This document shows, in pieces, positions 16,283 to 25,911 of a stretch of 64,000 nucleotides of DNA. The stretch covers positions 1 through 64,000 of the forward strand of contig DASXPN010000093.1 in the NCBI GenBank assembly GCA_036493595.1, written 5' to 3'. Both the position numbers and the translations under genes were made by a program. Position 1 is the first letter of the stretch. Each line of letters opens with the position of its first letter. A model generated the notes under the pieces. It was not told where the DNA came from and did not search any database. It saw nothing but the letters and a program-made list of their open reading frames with translations. The stretch is from DATAES01 sp036493595 (GTDB lineage: Bacteria > Actinomycetota > Acidimicrobiia > Acidimicrobiales > JACDCH01).

Positions 16283-16858
16283 GTGCCCACGGCTCTGGAG
16301 GTCCTCGCCGAGGAAGCCTCGACTTGCACGCGATGCAAGTTGTCCGGCCTCGGCCGTAGCCAGGTCGTGTTCGGCATGGGCGACCCGCATGCAGGCCTGA
16401 TGTTCGTCGGTGAGGGCCCGGGAGCGGAGGAGGACAAGCAGGGTTTGCCGTTCGTCGGACGCTCCGGGCAGCTCCTCGACAAGTTGATGCTCGAGGAGCT
16501 CGGCGTCACACGCGACCGTGTGTTCATCGCCAACGTGGTGAAGTGCCGTCCGCCGGGCAACCGCGATCCGGAGCCCGACGAGATCGAAACGTGCCGGCCA
16601 TGGCTCGAGCAGCAGCTCGCGCTCATCGAGCCGAAGGTTGTCGTCACGCTCGGCAACTTCGCCACGAAGTTGCTGCTCGAGACGAAGGAAGGCATCACGC
16701 GGCTGCGGGGCAAGCAGTACCCGTTTCGCGGCGGCGTGCTGATCCCGACCTTCCATCCGGCGGCGGTGTTACGTGGCGGTGGCGAACCGCTCGCGCAGAT
16801 GCGGGCGGACCTCGTCCGCGCCAAGCAGGCGCTGGCCGCGGCAGGAGTTCCGGCGTGA
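16283..16858 (+). CDS. udg: Family 4 (4Fe-4S) uracil-DNA glycosylase
   Basis: A 191-aa UDGa-type enzyme that excises uracil from DNA. Four cysteines expected to hold a [4Fe-4S] cluster are visible: CTRC near residues 15-18, KCRPPGNRDP near 91 and ETCRPWL near 107. FVGEGPGAEEDKQGLPFVGRSG is the active-site region and PTFHPAAVLR holds the C-terminal histidine motif. The GTG start is preceded by a TAGCCT hexamer. The stop overlaps the tsaE start. Confidence 0.93.
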   Translation: MPTALEVLAEEASTCTRCKLSGLGRSQVVFGMGDPHAGLMFVGEGPGAEEDKQGLPFVGRSGQLLDKLMLEELGVTRDRVFIANVVKCRPPGNRDPEPDEIETCRPWLEQQLALIEPKVVVTLGNFATKLLLETKEGITRLRGKQYPFRGGVLIPTFHPAAVLRGGGEPLAQMRADLVRAKQALAAAGVPA

Positions 16859-17364
16859 AGTACGCGCTCCTCACCGACTCGGTGCAGTCGACGCGCTCGC
16901 TGGCCGGCGCGATCGCGCAGGTCGCCCGCCCGGGTGACGTCGTGCTGCTCGCCGGTGAGCTCGGCGCCGGCAAGACCGCGTTCGCCCAAGGGTTTGGCGT
17001 GGCGCTCGGCGTGAAAGAGCCCATCACGAGCCCGACGTTCGTCCTCGCCCGCGATTACGACGAAGGACGTCTCCCTTTGCATCACCTCGACGTGTACCGG
17101 CTCAGCCAGATGAACGAGGTGTTCGACATCGGATTGCCCGAGGCGCTCGACGACGGCGGGGTCACGCTCATCGAGTGGGGCGACGCGATCATGCCCGCCC
17201 TTCCTGCGGACTTCCTCGAAGTCAGGCTGACGTTCGGCACGATGGACGACGATCGCTCGATCGCCGTGCGTCCCGTCGGACCGAGTTGGGCCACGCGCAC
17301 GAGTGCCCTGATCCGCGCGCTCGCGCCGTGGGAGCCAACCGCGCAGGGGACGCAAGAATGCTGA
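16855..17364 (+). CDS. tsaE: tRNA t6A biosynthesis ATPase TsaE
   Basis: A 169-aa P-loop ATPase that cycles the TsaB-TsaD complex during N6-threonylcarbamoyladenosine synthesis on tRNA. The Walker A motif is GELGAGKTAFAQGF, and SPTFVLARDY and HLDVYRL are conserved downstream. EWGDAI follows the predicted Walker B strand. The GTG start overlaps the glycosylase stop by GTGA, and its end overlaps the tsaB ATG by 7 nt. It opens the tsaE-tsaB-rimI-tsaD cluster that is conserved in actinobacteria. Confidence 0.94.
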   Translation: MKYALLTDSVQSTRSLAGAIAQVARPGDVVLLAGELGAGKTAFAQGFGVALGVKEPITSPTFVLARDYDEGRLPLHHLDVYRLSQMNEVFDIGLPEALDDGGVTLIEWGDAIMPALPADFLEVRLTFGTMDDDRSIAVRPVGPSWATRTSALIRALAPWEPTAQGTQEC

Positions 17365-18059
17365 TCCTCGCCATCGAGTCGAGCACCGTGCAGGTCGGGG
17401 CGGCCATCGGCGGTCACGAAGGCGTCCTCGCGCAAGCGCACTCAGCCCGCGGCAAGCGCCACGCCGAGAACCTCACGCCGACGATCGACTTCATCCGCCG
17501 TCAAGCCCGTGTCGATCTGAGCGAGATCAGTTGCGTCGCGGTCGACCTCGGTCCCGGCCTCTTCACCGGGCTGCGCGTCGGGATCGCGTCCGCGAAAGCG
17601 ATGGCCCAAGCGCTACGGGTGCCGATGATCGGGGTCGCCAGTCTCGATCTGCTCGCCTTCCCGGTGCGGTTCTCGCACCGCTTGATCGTCGCCGCCATCG
17701 ATGCCCGTAGAGGTGAGCTGTTCTACGCCTTCTACCGGCAAGTGCCCGGTGGTTTGCAACGGCTGTCGCCCCACCAAGTGGGCAACCCGGACGACCTCGC
17801 GTCCGAGCTGATGGCGTCGGGCGACGAGTGCCTGCTCGTGGGAGACGGGGTCGTTCGTTACCAGGATCGCTTCGACGGTCTCACGAAGGTCGAAGTGGCC
17901 GACACCGTGCTTGCGTATCCGACCGCGGCGTCGCTCGTGCAGTTGGCGCACGCACGGGCCTTGCGCGAGGAGTGGGTCAAGCCGTGGGAGCTCGAACCGC
18001 TGTATCTGCGTGCTCCGGACGCGGAGATCAACTGGTCGATGCGAGAGAGCGCTCGCTAG
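17358..18059 (+). CDS. tsaB: tRNA t6A biosynthesis protein TsaB
   Basis: A 233-aa ASKHA-fold protein that scaffolds TsaD and TsaE. The start ILAIESSTVQVGAAI and the GPGLFTGLRVGIASAKAMAQA segment (about residues 64-84) are typical of TsaB, which lacks the metal site of TsaD. The ATG lies inside the last codons of tsaE, giving a 7-nt overlap. It is followed 4 nt later by rimI. Confidence 0.93.
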   Translation: MLILAIESSTVQVGAAIGGHEGVLAQAHSARGKRHAENLTPTIDFIRRQARVDLSEISCVAVDLGPGLFTGLRVGIASAKAMAQALRVPMIGVASLDLLAFPVRFSHRLIVAAIDARRGELFYAFYRQVPGGLQRLSPHQVGNPDDLASELMASGDECLLVGDGVVRYQDRFDGLTKVEVADTVLAYPTAASLVQLAHARALREEWVKPWELEPLYLRAPDAEINWSMRESAR

Positions 18060-18063
18060 ATCG

Positions 18064-18624
18064 ATGGCCGCGCGCGTTCACGCCATCGACCCGAATCTGC
18101 TCGAGGTACGCCTCACGACGATGCGCCGTCGCCATCTGCGGGGCGTGTTGCGCATCGAGAACCAGGTGTATCCGCGACCGTGGTCGCTCGGTCTGTTCAT
18201 GAGTGAGTTGGCGATGCGCACGGGTCGCATCTACTTGGTCGCCCGAGTCGGCCCGACCGTCGTCGGTTATGCCGGCCTGTTGTTCAGTGTCGACGACGGT
18301 CACGTCACGACGATCGCGGTGGACCCGCAGTGGCAGCGGTCCAAGATCGGCACCCGCTTGCTCGTGCACCTTGCTCGCCGTTCGATCGCGGCGGGCGCGA
18401 AGAACCTCACCCTCGAAGTGCGAGTCGGCAACGAGCCCGCGCAGACGATGTACCGGCACTTCGGTTTCGCACCCGCCGGCATCCGCAAGGGCTACTACGT
18501 GGAGACCAACGAGGACGCCATCGTGATGTGGGCCCACGACGTCGACACCGTCGAGTATGCCGACCGGCTCGACGCGATCGAAGAATCCATTCCAGGGCGC
18601 ACAATCGTGGAGCTGGCCGAGTGA
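18064..18624 (+). CDS. rimI: Ribosomal-protein-alanine N-acetyltransferase RimI
   Basis: A 186-aa GNAT acetyltransferase, the homologue of the enzyme that acetylates the N-terminal alanine of ribosomal protein S18. The acetyl-CoA-binding motif is in TTIAVDPQWQRSKIGTRLLVHLA, and NEPAQTMYRHFGFAPAGIRKGYY is the classic C-terminal GNAT segment. About 30 extra residues follow the core. In actinobacteria this gene sits between tsaB and tsaD, as here. The real substrate range may be wider than S18. Confidence 0.92.
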   Translation: MAARVHAIDPNLLEVRLTTMRRRHLRGVLRIENQVYPRPWSLGLFMSELAMRTGRIYLVARVGPTVVGYAGLLFSVDDGHVTTIAVDPQWQRSKIGTRLLVHLARRSIAAGAKNLTLEVRVGNEPAQTMYRHFGFAPAGIRKGYYVETNEDAIVMWAHDVDTVEYADRLDAIEESIPGRTIVELAE

Positions 18625-18626
18625 GC

Positions 18627-19631
18627 ATGACCATCCTGGGGATCGAGACGTCGTGCGACGAGACCGCGGCGGCGGTCGTCGTCGGTGGTACCGACGTCCG
18701 TTCGTCGGTCGTGTCGAGCCAGGTGGATCTGCACGCGCGCTACGGCGGCGTGGTGCCCGAGATCGCGAGCCGCGCGCATGTCGAGCTGCTGACTCCGGTC
18801 GTCGCGCAAGCGGTCGTCGAAGCGGGGATCGAGGAGTCGTCGATCGACGCGGTCGCGGCGACGGTCGGGCCGGGGCTCGTTGGTTCGTTGCTCGTCGGCG
18901 TGAGCGCGGCGAAGACGCTCGCGCTCGTGTGGGACGTGCCGTTCGTCGCGGTCAACCATCTCGAGGCACATCTGTACGCGGCCTTGCTCGAGGATCCGTC
19001 ACTCGAGTTGCCGGTCGTGGTGCTGATCGTGTCCGGCGGCCACACATTGCTCGTCGAGATGCAGGACCATGGCCGCTACCGGTTGTTGGGCTCGACCGTC
19101 GACGACGCCGCAGGGGAGGCATTCGACAAGGTCGGTCGCTACCTCGGACTCGGTTACCCCGGTGGTCCGGCCATCGATCGGCTGGCCATGGAGGGCGATC
19201 CGTCGTCGGTCCGGTTCCCGCGCGCCATGCTCGACGACGGGTTCGATTTCTCGTTCAGCGGGCTCAAGACGGCGGTCGTGAACTACGTGCGAGGACATCC
19301 CGACATCGCCACCGCCGACGTGTGCGCCGCGTTCCAGGAGGCAGTCGTCGATGTCTTGGTGACCAAGGCCCGCCGGGCGGCGGCCGTGGTCGGCGCGAAG
19401 GGCATGTGCCTCGGCGGGGGCGTGGCCGCCAACTCGCAGCTTCGGGAACGGTTCCTCGATGCGTGCACGGAGGACGGCGTCCACGGCTTCCTACCGAGCC
19501 GGGCGATGTGCACTGACAACGCGGCGATGGTGGCTGCGACGGCGTGGTGGCGCCTCCAATCCGACGGTCCTACTCCTCTGGACGCGGGCGCCGACCCCAA
19601 CCTGCGTCTTCCCCTCCTCGGCGGCGGTTGA
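18627..19631 (+). CDS. tsaD: tRNA t6A transferase TsaD
   Basis: A 334-aa Kae1/YgjD-family protein that transfers the threonylcarbamoyl group to A37 of tRNA. It opens TILGIETSCDETAAAVV. The iron-binding histidine pair is in VNHLEAHLYA, and SGGHTLLVE and GVAANSQLRERF are further signatures. I place the start at ATG 18627. A GTG at 18621 overlapping the rimI stop would add two residues and would fit the local GTGA pattern. It ends the t6A cluster, 20 nt before the groES -10 region. Confidence 0.94.
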   Translation: MTILGIETSCDETAAAVVVGGTDVRSSVVSSQVDLHARYGGVVPEIASRAHVELLTPVVAQAVVEAGIEESSIDAVAATVGPGLVGSLLVGVSAAKTLALVWDVPFVAVNHLEAHLYAALLEDPSLELPVVVLIVSGGHTLLVEMQDHGRYRLLGSTVDDAAGEAFDKVGRYLGLGYPGGPAIDRLAMEGDPSSVRFPRAMLDDGFDFSFSGLKTAVVNYVRGHPDIATADVCAAFQEAVVDVLVTKARRAAAVVGAKGMCLGGGVAANSQLRERFLDACTEDGVHGFLPSRAMCTDNAAMVAATAWWRLQSDGPTPLDAGADPNLRLPLLGGG

Positions 19632-19656
19632 AAGTCCGGGCGGAGCCGCATAGGGT
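19628..19656 (+). promoter_or_regulatory. groESL promoter
   Basis: TTGAAA (19628-19633) and TAGGGT (19651-19656) are separated by 17 nt, a good vegetative -35/-10 pair. The predicted transcript start falls inside the CIRCE operator immediately downstream. The -35 box overlaps the tsaD stop codon. Confidence 0.7.
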
Positions 19657-19682
19657 TAGCACTCGCCAATCGAGAGTGCTAG
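19656..19682. promoter_or_regulatory. CIRCE operator (HrcA binding site)
   Basis: TTAGCACTC, nine bases, then GAGTGCTAG: the CIRCE inverted repeat with one mismatch in the right arm. HrcA bound here would block groESL transcription under non-stress conditions. hrcA itself is not in this window. Confidence 0.93.
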
Positions 19683-19725
19683 CGGCGCTCAGCCGCGTGC
19701 CGTATGGAGCCAACGGAGGACGAGA

Positions 19726-20019
19726 ATGAACCTGCAGCCGCTCGACGATCGCATCGTCGTGAAGCCCGGCGAGTCGGAGGAGACCACAGCCAGCGGGCTG
19801 GTCATCCCTGACACCGCCAAAGAGAAGCCCCAGCAGGGCGAGGTGCTCGCGGTCGGTCCGGGCCGCCGCTCCGATCAGACCGGCGAGATCATCCCGGTCG
19901 ACGTGAAGGCCGGCGACACCGTCGTGTACTCGAAGTACGGCGGCACCGAGATCACGGTCGAGGGTGACGATCTGCTCATCCTGAACGCCCGTGACGTGCT
20001 CGCGATCGTGAAGAAGTAG
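19726..20019 (+). CDS. groES: Co-chaperonin GroES
   Basis: A 97-aa GroES, the lid of the GroEL chamber. The start LQPLDDRIVVKPGESEETTASGLVIPD, including the mobile loop, and the ending DLLILNARDVLAIVKK are typical. A GGAGGA ribosome-binding site lies about 8 nt before the ATG. It is transcribed from the CIRCE-controlled promoter and is followed 4 nt later by groEL. Confidence 0.97.
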   Translation: MNLQPLDDRIVVKPGESEETTASGLVIPDTAKEKPQQGEVLAVGPGRRSDQTGEIIPVDVKAGDTVVYSKYGGTEITVEGDDLLILNARDVLAIVKK

Positions 20020-20023
20020 GTAC

Positions 20024-21676
<1,653 letters not shown>

Positions 21677-21680
21677 CCGT

Positions 21681-21752
21681 CGTTCCCGAACCGGAGGTTC
21701 GGGAACGGCTCCTGAGGTGGCCGAGGGGGCTTGTCCCCCTCGAGCACCTCAG
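21681..21752 (+). terminator. Tandem stem-loops after groEL
   Basis: Two hairpins lie 4 nt after the groEL stop. The first is a perfect 12-bp stem, CGTTCCCGAACC-GGA-GGTTCGGGAACG (21681-21707). The second (21712-21752) has an outer stem CTGAGGTG/CACCTCAG and an inner stem CGAGGGGG/CCCCCTCG separated by a 2x2 internal loop. Neither has a U-tract, which is common for actinobacterial terminators. Confidence 0.75.
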
Positions 21753-21797
21753 TCGCGGTACATCGCGCGCGAAACGGATCGAGCCGAGGTCTTTCGA

Positions 21798-22766
21798 ATG
21801 GAAGCACCTGCCATCCTCGCTGAGGGTTTGGTCAAGCGATTCGGCGGCGTCGTCGCGCTCGATGGCGTGGACCTGGCGGTGCCCGTCGGAACCGTGCTCG
21901 GCCTGCTCGGCCCGAATGGAGCGGGCAAGACGACTGCCGTCCGCATCCTCACCACCATCCTGCTCTCGGACGAAGGCCACGCTTCGATCCTCGGCCGTGA
22001 TGTCGCGAAGCAGCCAGAGGTCGTTCGCTCGCTGATCGGTTTGGCCGGGCAGTACGCGGCCGTCGACGACAATCTCACCGGGCGCGAGAACCTGCGCCTC
22101 ATCGGTCGGCTCACCCACATGGCGCACCGCCTCATCCGCCCCCGGGTCGACGAGTTGCTCGAGCGGTTCGCGCTGAGCGACGCCGCCGATCGGCCGGCCA
22201 AGACCTACTCGGGCGGCATGCGCCGCCGGCTCGACCTCGCCGCCGCGCTCGTGCACCGTCCACCCGTGTTGTTCCTCGACGAGCCCACCACCGGGCTCGA
22301 TCCCGCAGGACGCAATGACCTGTGGGCCGTGATCGAGCAACTCGTGGCCGACGGTACGACGCTCCTGTTGACCACGCAGTACCTGGAGGAGGCGGACCGG
22401 CTGGCCGACCGCATCGCGGTCGTCGACCACGGTCTCGTCATCGCCGAAGGGACGGCGGCCGAACTGAAGTCGAGCATCGGTTCGACGATCGTGCGGGTGG
22501 ACATGGGCACCTCGGGCGTCGATGTCGACGCGGTGACGCGTGCGCTCGCTGGCATCGGTCAGGTCGAGGTCGGAGACGATCGCCGCAGCATCGAGATCAC
22601 CGTCCTCGACAGCGGGCGCTCGTTGCTCGAGGTCGTGCGCCGTCTCGACCGCGCCGCACTCGAACCCGAGGCCATCTCCGTGCGCGAGCCGAGCCTCGAC
22701 GACGTGTTTCTCACCCTCACCGGCCACCGCGCCGAGGAGCGTCAAGAAGAGGAGGTCTCGGCGTGA
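21798..22766 (+). CDS. ABC transporter ATP-binding protein, DrrA type
   Basis: A 322-aa ATPase subunit of an exporter. It has Walker A GPNGAGKTT, the signature YSGGMRRRLDLA, Walker B VLFLDEPTTGLD and the H-loop region LLTTQYLEEADRLADR. The C-terminal extension after about residue 220 matches the daunorubicin-resistance DrrA branch. The ATG at 21798 is chosen because the upstream part of the frame lies inside the terminator hairpins. Its stop overlaps the permease start, so the two genes form one transporter. Substrate unknown; lipid or drug export is typical. Confidence 0.9.
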   Translation: MEAPAILAEGLVKRFGGVVALDGVDLAVPVGTVLGLLGPNGAGKTTAVRILTTILLSDEGHASILGRDVAKQPEVVRSLIGLAGQYAAVDDNLTGRENLRLIGRLTHMAHRLIRPRVDELLERFALSDAADRPAKTYSGGMRRRLDLAAALVHRPPVLFLDEPTTGLDPAGRNDLWAVIEQLVADGTTLLLTTQYLEEADRLADRIAVVDHGLVIAEGTAAELKSSIGSTIVRVDMGTSGVDVDAVTRALAGIGQVEVGDDRRSIEITVLDSGRSLLEVVRRLDRAALEPEAISVREPSLDDVFLTLTGHRAEERQEEEVSA

Positions 22767-23584
22767 GCGACGCCGCCCTTCCCGCCACCGTTGCGCAACC
22801 CGTCCCGACCGAGCAGCGCTCGAAGTTCGGGTGGGCGGTGAGCGACACGCTGGCGATCACCGGACGCAACCTCCGAGCGATGCAGCGCGTGCCCCAGGTG
22901 ATCGTGTTCAGCACGATCCAACCGATCCTGTTCGTCCTGATGTTCACCTACGTGTTCGGTGGCGCGATCAACGTCCCCGGCGTCAACTACGTCGATTACT
23001 TGATGCCCGGCGTGTTCGCACAGACGGTTGCGTTCGGTTCGATCAACACCGGTGTCGCGTTGGCAGAGGACATGGGCAAGGGGCTTATCGAGCGGTTCCG
23101 TTCACTGCCGATGGCGCGATCGGCGGTGTTGGGGGGACGGACCCTCGCCGATCTCGTGCGCGACTTCGGCGTGATCCTGCTGATGATCGTGGTGGGCTTC
23201 ATGGTCGGGTTCCGCGTGCACACCGGCATCGCCGCGTTCGCACTCGCGATCTTGCTGCTGCTGCTGTTCGCGTTCTCGCTTGCATGGATCTTTGCGTTCA
23301 TCGGGCTCACTGCACCGAGTGCCGAAGCGGCGCAGGCGGCGTCGTTCCCGCCCATGGCACTGCTCACGTTTGCATCGTCGGCGTTCGTGCCGATCGAGTC
23401 ACAGCCCGGCTGGCTTCAGGCGTTCTCCGCGCACCAACCGCTGACCGCAGTCGTGAACGCGGTGCGCGCCCTCACGCTCGGCGGGCCCACCCTCGACCCG
23501 GTGTTGAAGTCGATCGCGTGGTCCGTCGCCATCATCGCGGTGTTCGCGCCGATCGCCGTCGCCAAGTACCGCAAAGCGGCCTGA
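22763..23584 (+). CDS. ABC-2 type permease, DrrB type
   Basis: A 273-aa membrane protein with about six hydrophobic helices and an N-terminal cytoplasmic segment of about 35 residues. QRVPQVIVFSTIQPILFVLMFTYVFGG and GLIERFRSLPMARSAVLGGR are typical of ABC-2/DrrB permeases. The GTG start overlaps the ATPase stop by 4 nt (GTGA). It is the only membrane partner next to the DrrA-like ATPase, so a homodimeric permease is likely. Confidence 0.88.
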   Translation: MSDAALPATVAQPVPTEQRSKFGWAVSDTLAITGRNLRAMQRVPQVIVFSTIQPILFVLMFTYVFGGAINVPGVNYVDYLMPGVFAQTVAFGSINTGVALAEDMGKGLIERFRSLPMARSAVLGGRTLADLVRDFGVILLMIVVGFMVGFRVHTGIAAFALAILLLLLFAFSLAWIFAFIGLTAPSAEAAQAASFPPMALLTFASSAFVPIESQPGWLQAFSAHQPLTAVVNAVRALTLGGPTLDPVLKSIAWSVAIIAVFAPIAVAKYRKAA

Positions 23585-23607
23585 CCGCCACGCCGACAAC
23601 AGGTCGA

Positions 23608-23613
23608 TAGCCT
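23608..23613 (+). promoter_or_regulatory. Putative -10 element of the 51-aa gene
   Basis: TAGCCT lies 8 nt before the GTG of the small gene at 23622, consistent with leaderless transcription of the small-protein/Nudix pair. Confidence 0.4.
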
Positions 23614-23621
23614 CCACGGCC

Positions 23622-23777
23622 GTGGACATCCCGCCGCCCGATCCGACGAAGCTGCTTGCATCCTGGATGGAATGGGAGCGCGGCGAGACGCCGCCGGGGC
23701 GCGTGATCAGCAACCTGAAGACGGGCGGATTGCGAGAGTTGCTCGAGCAGCTCGCGCAGCAGGCGCCATCGGCGTGA
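23622..23777 (+). CDS. Small 51-aa protein of unknown function
   Basis: A short gene with clear coding character. It starts GTG and encodes a protein containing LLASWMEWERGETPPGRV, followed by NLKTGGLRELLEQLAQ. The first half looks amphipathic with a W-x-x-W-E pattern, and the second half is a predicted helix. I do not know a function. It is preceded by a TAGCCT hexamer, and its stop overlaps the GTG of the Nudix gene (GTGA), which argues that it is translated. I have the impression that similar short proteins exist in other actinobacteria, but I cannot check. Confidence 0.72.
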   Translation: MDIPPPDPTKLLASWMEWERGETPPGRVISNLKTGGLRELLEQLAQQAPSA

Positions 23778-24505
23778 GTGAACGGGGCGGACCGCAGCGC
23801 ATCCCCCGCCCGGCCGCCTCCCGAGCCGGTGCGAGTGCGCCGTGGTCCCACCTTGCGCCCGACGAGCGTGTCGTCACCTCATCGATGCTGCGCGACGCGT
23901 TCGAAGGACGGGTCGGCCACCCTTCGTTCGTCGAGGCAACGGGCACGGTGAATCCTTCAGCGGTGCTCGCGCCGTTCTACGAGCTCGACGGCGACCTCCG
24001 CGTCGTCCTCACCAGGCGATCGTGGGGATTGCGCTCCCACACGGGCGAGGTCAGTTTCCCCGGTGGGCGAGTCGACGACGGCGAGACGGTGCGCGAGGCG
24101 GCGCTGCGCGAGGCGCGCGAGGAGATCAGCCTCGATCCTGGGACCGTCGAGATCCTCGGTGAACTCGACCATCTGATGACCGTCACGAGCCAGTCGTTCA
24201 TCGTCCCGTACGTCGGCTTGTTGGCGGACGTACCGGCGCTGCACCCGAACCCTGACGAGGTCGACGCGGTGTTGCACGTGCCCGTGCGCGAGCTGCTCCT
24301 CGATGAGGTGTACCGCGAGGAGCACTGGGTGTTCGACACGCCGTCTCCGTGGGTTCGCCCGGACGCGATCGCGGAAGGTCCGGTCGAACGATCCATCTTC
24401 TTCTTCGAACTCGTCGGCGACACCGTTTGGGGCGCGACGGCCGCGATGCTGCGCCACCTGCTCGGTATCGCGCTCGGGCTCGACACCGGCATCGACCACG
24501 CATGA
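23774..24505 (+). CDS. Nudix hydrolase, CoA pyrophosphatase-like
   Basis: A 243-aa Nudix enzyme. The Nudix box is GGRVDDGETVREAALREA followed by REEISL, matching G-x5-E-x7-R-E-U-x-E-E-x-G-U except for a serine at the last glycine. The preceding LTRRSWGLRSHTGEVSFPGG resembles CoA pyrophosphatases of the NudL/YeaB type, with about 60 extra N-terminal residues. The GTG start overlaps the 51-aa gene. Its stop overlaps the decarboxylase ATG. The hydrolysed bond is probably a diphosphate in CoA or a related nucleotide. Confidence 0.85.
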   Translation: MSERGGPQRIPRPAASRAGASAPWSHLAPDERVVTSSMLRDAFEGRVGHPSFVEATGTVNPSAVLAPFYELDGDLRVVLTRRSWGLRSHTGEVSFPGGRVDDGETVREAALREAREEISLDPGTVEILGELDHLMTVTSQSFIVPYVGLLADVPALHPNPDEVDAVLHVPVRELLLDEVYREEHWVFDTPSPWVRPDAIAEGPVERSIFFFELVGDTVWGATAAMLRHLLGIALGLDTGIDHA

Positions 24506-25902
24506 ACCCTGAGGAGTTCCGGACCGCCGGCCACACGCTGGTCGACTGGGTGGCGGACTACCTCGGCCACGTCGCCGAGTTCCCGGTGCGCTCGCCGGTC
24601 GAGCCCGGATGGGTGCGCGCGCAGCTTCCCTCCCATCCACCTGACGACGGCGAGCCGTGGGACGCGATCGTGGCCGACCTCGATCGGGTGGTGGTCCCGG
24701 GTGTGACCCACTGGCAGTCGCCGAACTTCTTCGGCTACTTCCCCGCGAACGCGTCCGGCCCCGCCATCCTCGGCGACCTCGTGTCGTCGGGTCTCGGTGT
24801 GCAGGGAATGTTGTGGGCGACGAGCCCTGCCTGTACCGAGCTCGAGACGCACGTGCTCGACTGGATGGTCGAGCTGCTGGGCCTGCCCGATCGCTTCCGC
24901 AGCGGCGGGCACGGTGGCGGCGTGATCCAGGACTCTGCCTCGAGCGCGAATCTTTGCGCGGTCCTGGCGGCGCGCGACGTGCACACCGGACGCACACCGA
25001 TCCAACGGCTCCGGGCGTACACGTCCACCCAAGCGCACTCGTCGGTCGAGAAAGCAGTGCGGGTGGCCGGGCTGCACCCCGACCAACTGCGGCTCGTCGA
25101 CGTCGACGGCACGTTCGCCATGCGCCCCGACGCGCTGGCGGCCGCCATCGACGCGGACCTCGACGAGGGGCTGACGCCGTTCGTCGTCGTCGCCACGGTC
25201 GGCACGACCTCGTCGCTCGCCATCGATCCGATCGACGCCATCGCCGACGTCTGCGCGTCACGCGACGGCGTGTGGTTGCACGTGGACGCGGCCATGGCGG
25301 GCTCGGCGGCGGTCGTCCCCGAACTTCGCGCGCTCGTCATCGAAGGGCTCGCCCGCGTGGACAGTTGGTGCTTCGACCCCCACAAGTGGCTGCTGACCAA
25401 CTTCGACTGCGACGTGTTGTACCTCGCCGATCGCCGGCCACTCCTCAACTCGCTCAGCGTCGCGCCTGAGTACCTGCGCAACCAGGCGAGCGAATCCGGT
25501 GCGGTGACCGACTATCGCGACTGGCACATCCCGCTCGGTCGCCGGTTCCGTGCGCTCAAGCTGTGGTTCGTCATCCGTCACTACGGCGCCAGTGGCTTGC
25601 GGGCTCACATCACGCGCAGCATCGACTCGGCGCAATGGTTCGCGGCCAAGGTCGACGCGGATCCGCGGTTCGAACTACTCGCCCCTTGCGAGCTGTCGCT
25701 GGTGTGCTTCGCCCACCGGGAGGGTGACGACGCGAGCGAGAAGCTCGTACACGACGTCAACGCGTCGGGTCACGCGTACCTGACGCACACGCGGCTCGCC
25801 GGTCGCTACGCGATCCGCGTGGCCGTCGGCGGGACCTACACGCGGCGGTCCGACGTCGAGCGTCTGTGGACGCTGATCGACTCGCTCGCGGTTCGCACCT
25901 AG
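24502..25902 (+). CDS. PLP-dependent aromatic-L-amino-acid decarboxylase-like protein
   Basis: A 466-aa group II pyridoxal-phosphate decarboxylase, the family of aromatic amino acid (DOPA/tryptophan/tyrosine) decarboxylases. The PLP lysine is K295 in FDPHKWLLTNFDCD. The N-terminal HWQSPNFFGYFPANAS and VDAAMAGSAAV are typical of AADC proteins. The ATG overlaps the Nudix stop. Decarboxylation to an aryl amine is most likely, but some members are aldehyde synthases and the sequence alone does not settle it. Confidence 0.87.
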   Translation: MNPEEFRTAGHTLVDWVADYLGHVAEFPVRSPVEPGWVRAQLPSHPPDDGEPWDAIVADLDRVVVPGVTHWQSPNFFGYFPANASGPAILGDLVSSGLGVQGMLWATSPACTELETHVLDWMVELLGLPDRFRSGGHGGGVIQDSASSANLCAVLAARDVHTGRTPIQRLRAYTSTQAHSSVEKAVRVAGLHPDQLRLVDVDGTFAMRPDALAAAIDADLDEGLTPFVVVATVGTTSSLAIDPIDAIADVCASRDGVWLHVDAAMAGSAAVVPELRALVIEGLARVDSWCFDPHKWLLTNFDCDVLYLADRRPLLNSLSVAPEYLRNQASESGAVTDYRDWHIPLGRRFRALKLWFVIRHYGASGLRAHITRSIDSAQWFAAKVDADPRFELLAPCELSLVCFAHREGDDASEKLVHDVNASGHAYLTHTRLAGRYAIRVAVGGTYTRRSDVERLWTLIDSLAVRT

Positions 25903-25911
25903 CGTTCGCCC

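Noticed and set aside
15772..17355. Minus-strand frame of 527 codons opposite the P1 peptidase, uracil glycosylase and tsaE
   Set aside because: It is composed of low-complexity Arg/Ser/Pro/Ala sequence and mirrors the codons of real genes.
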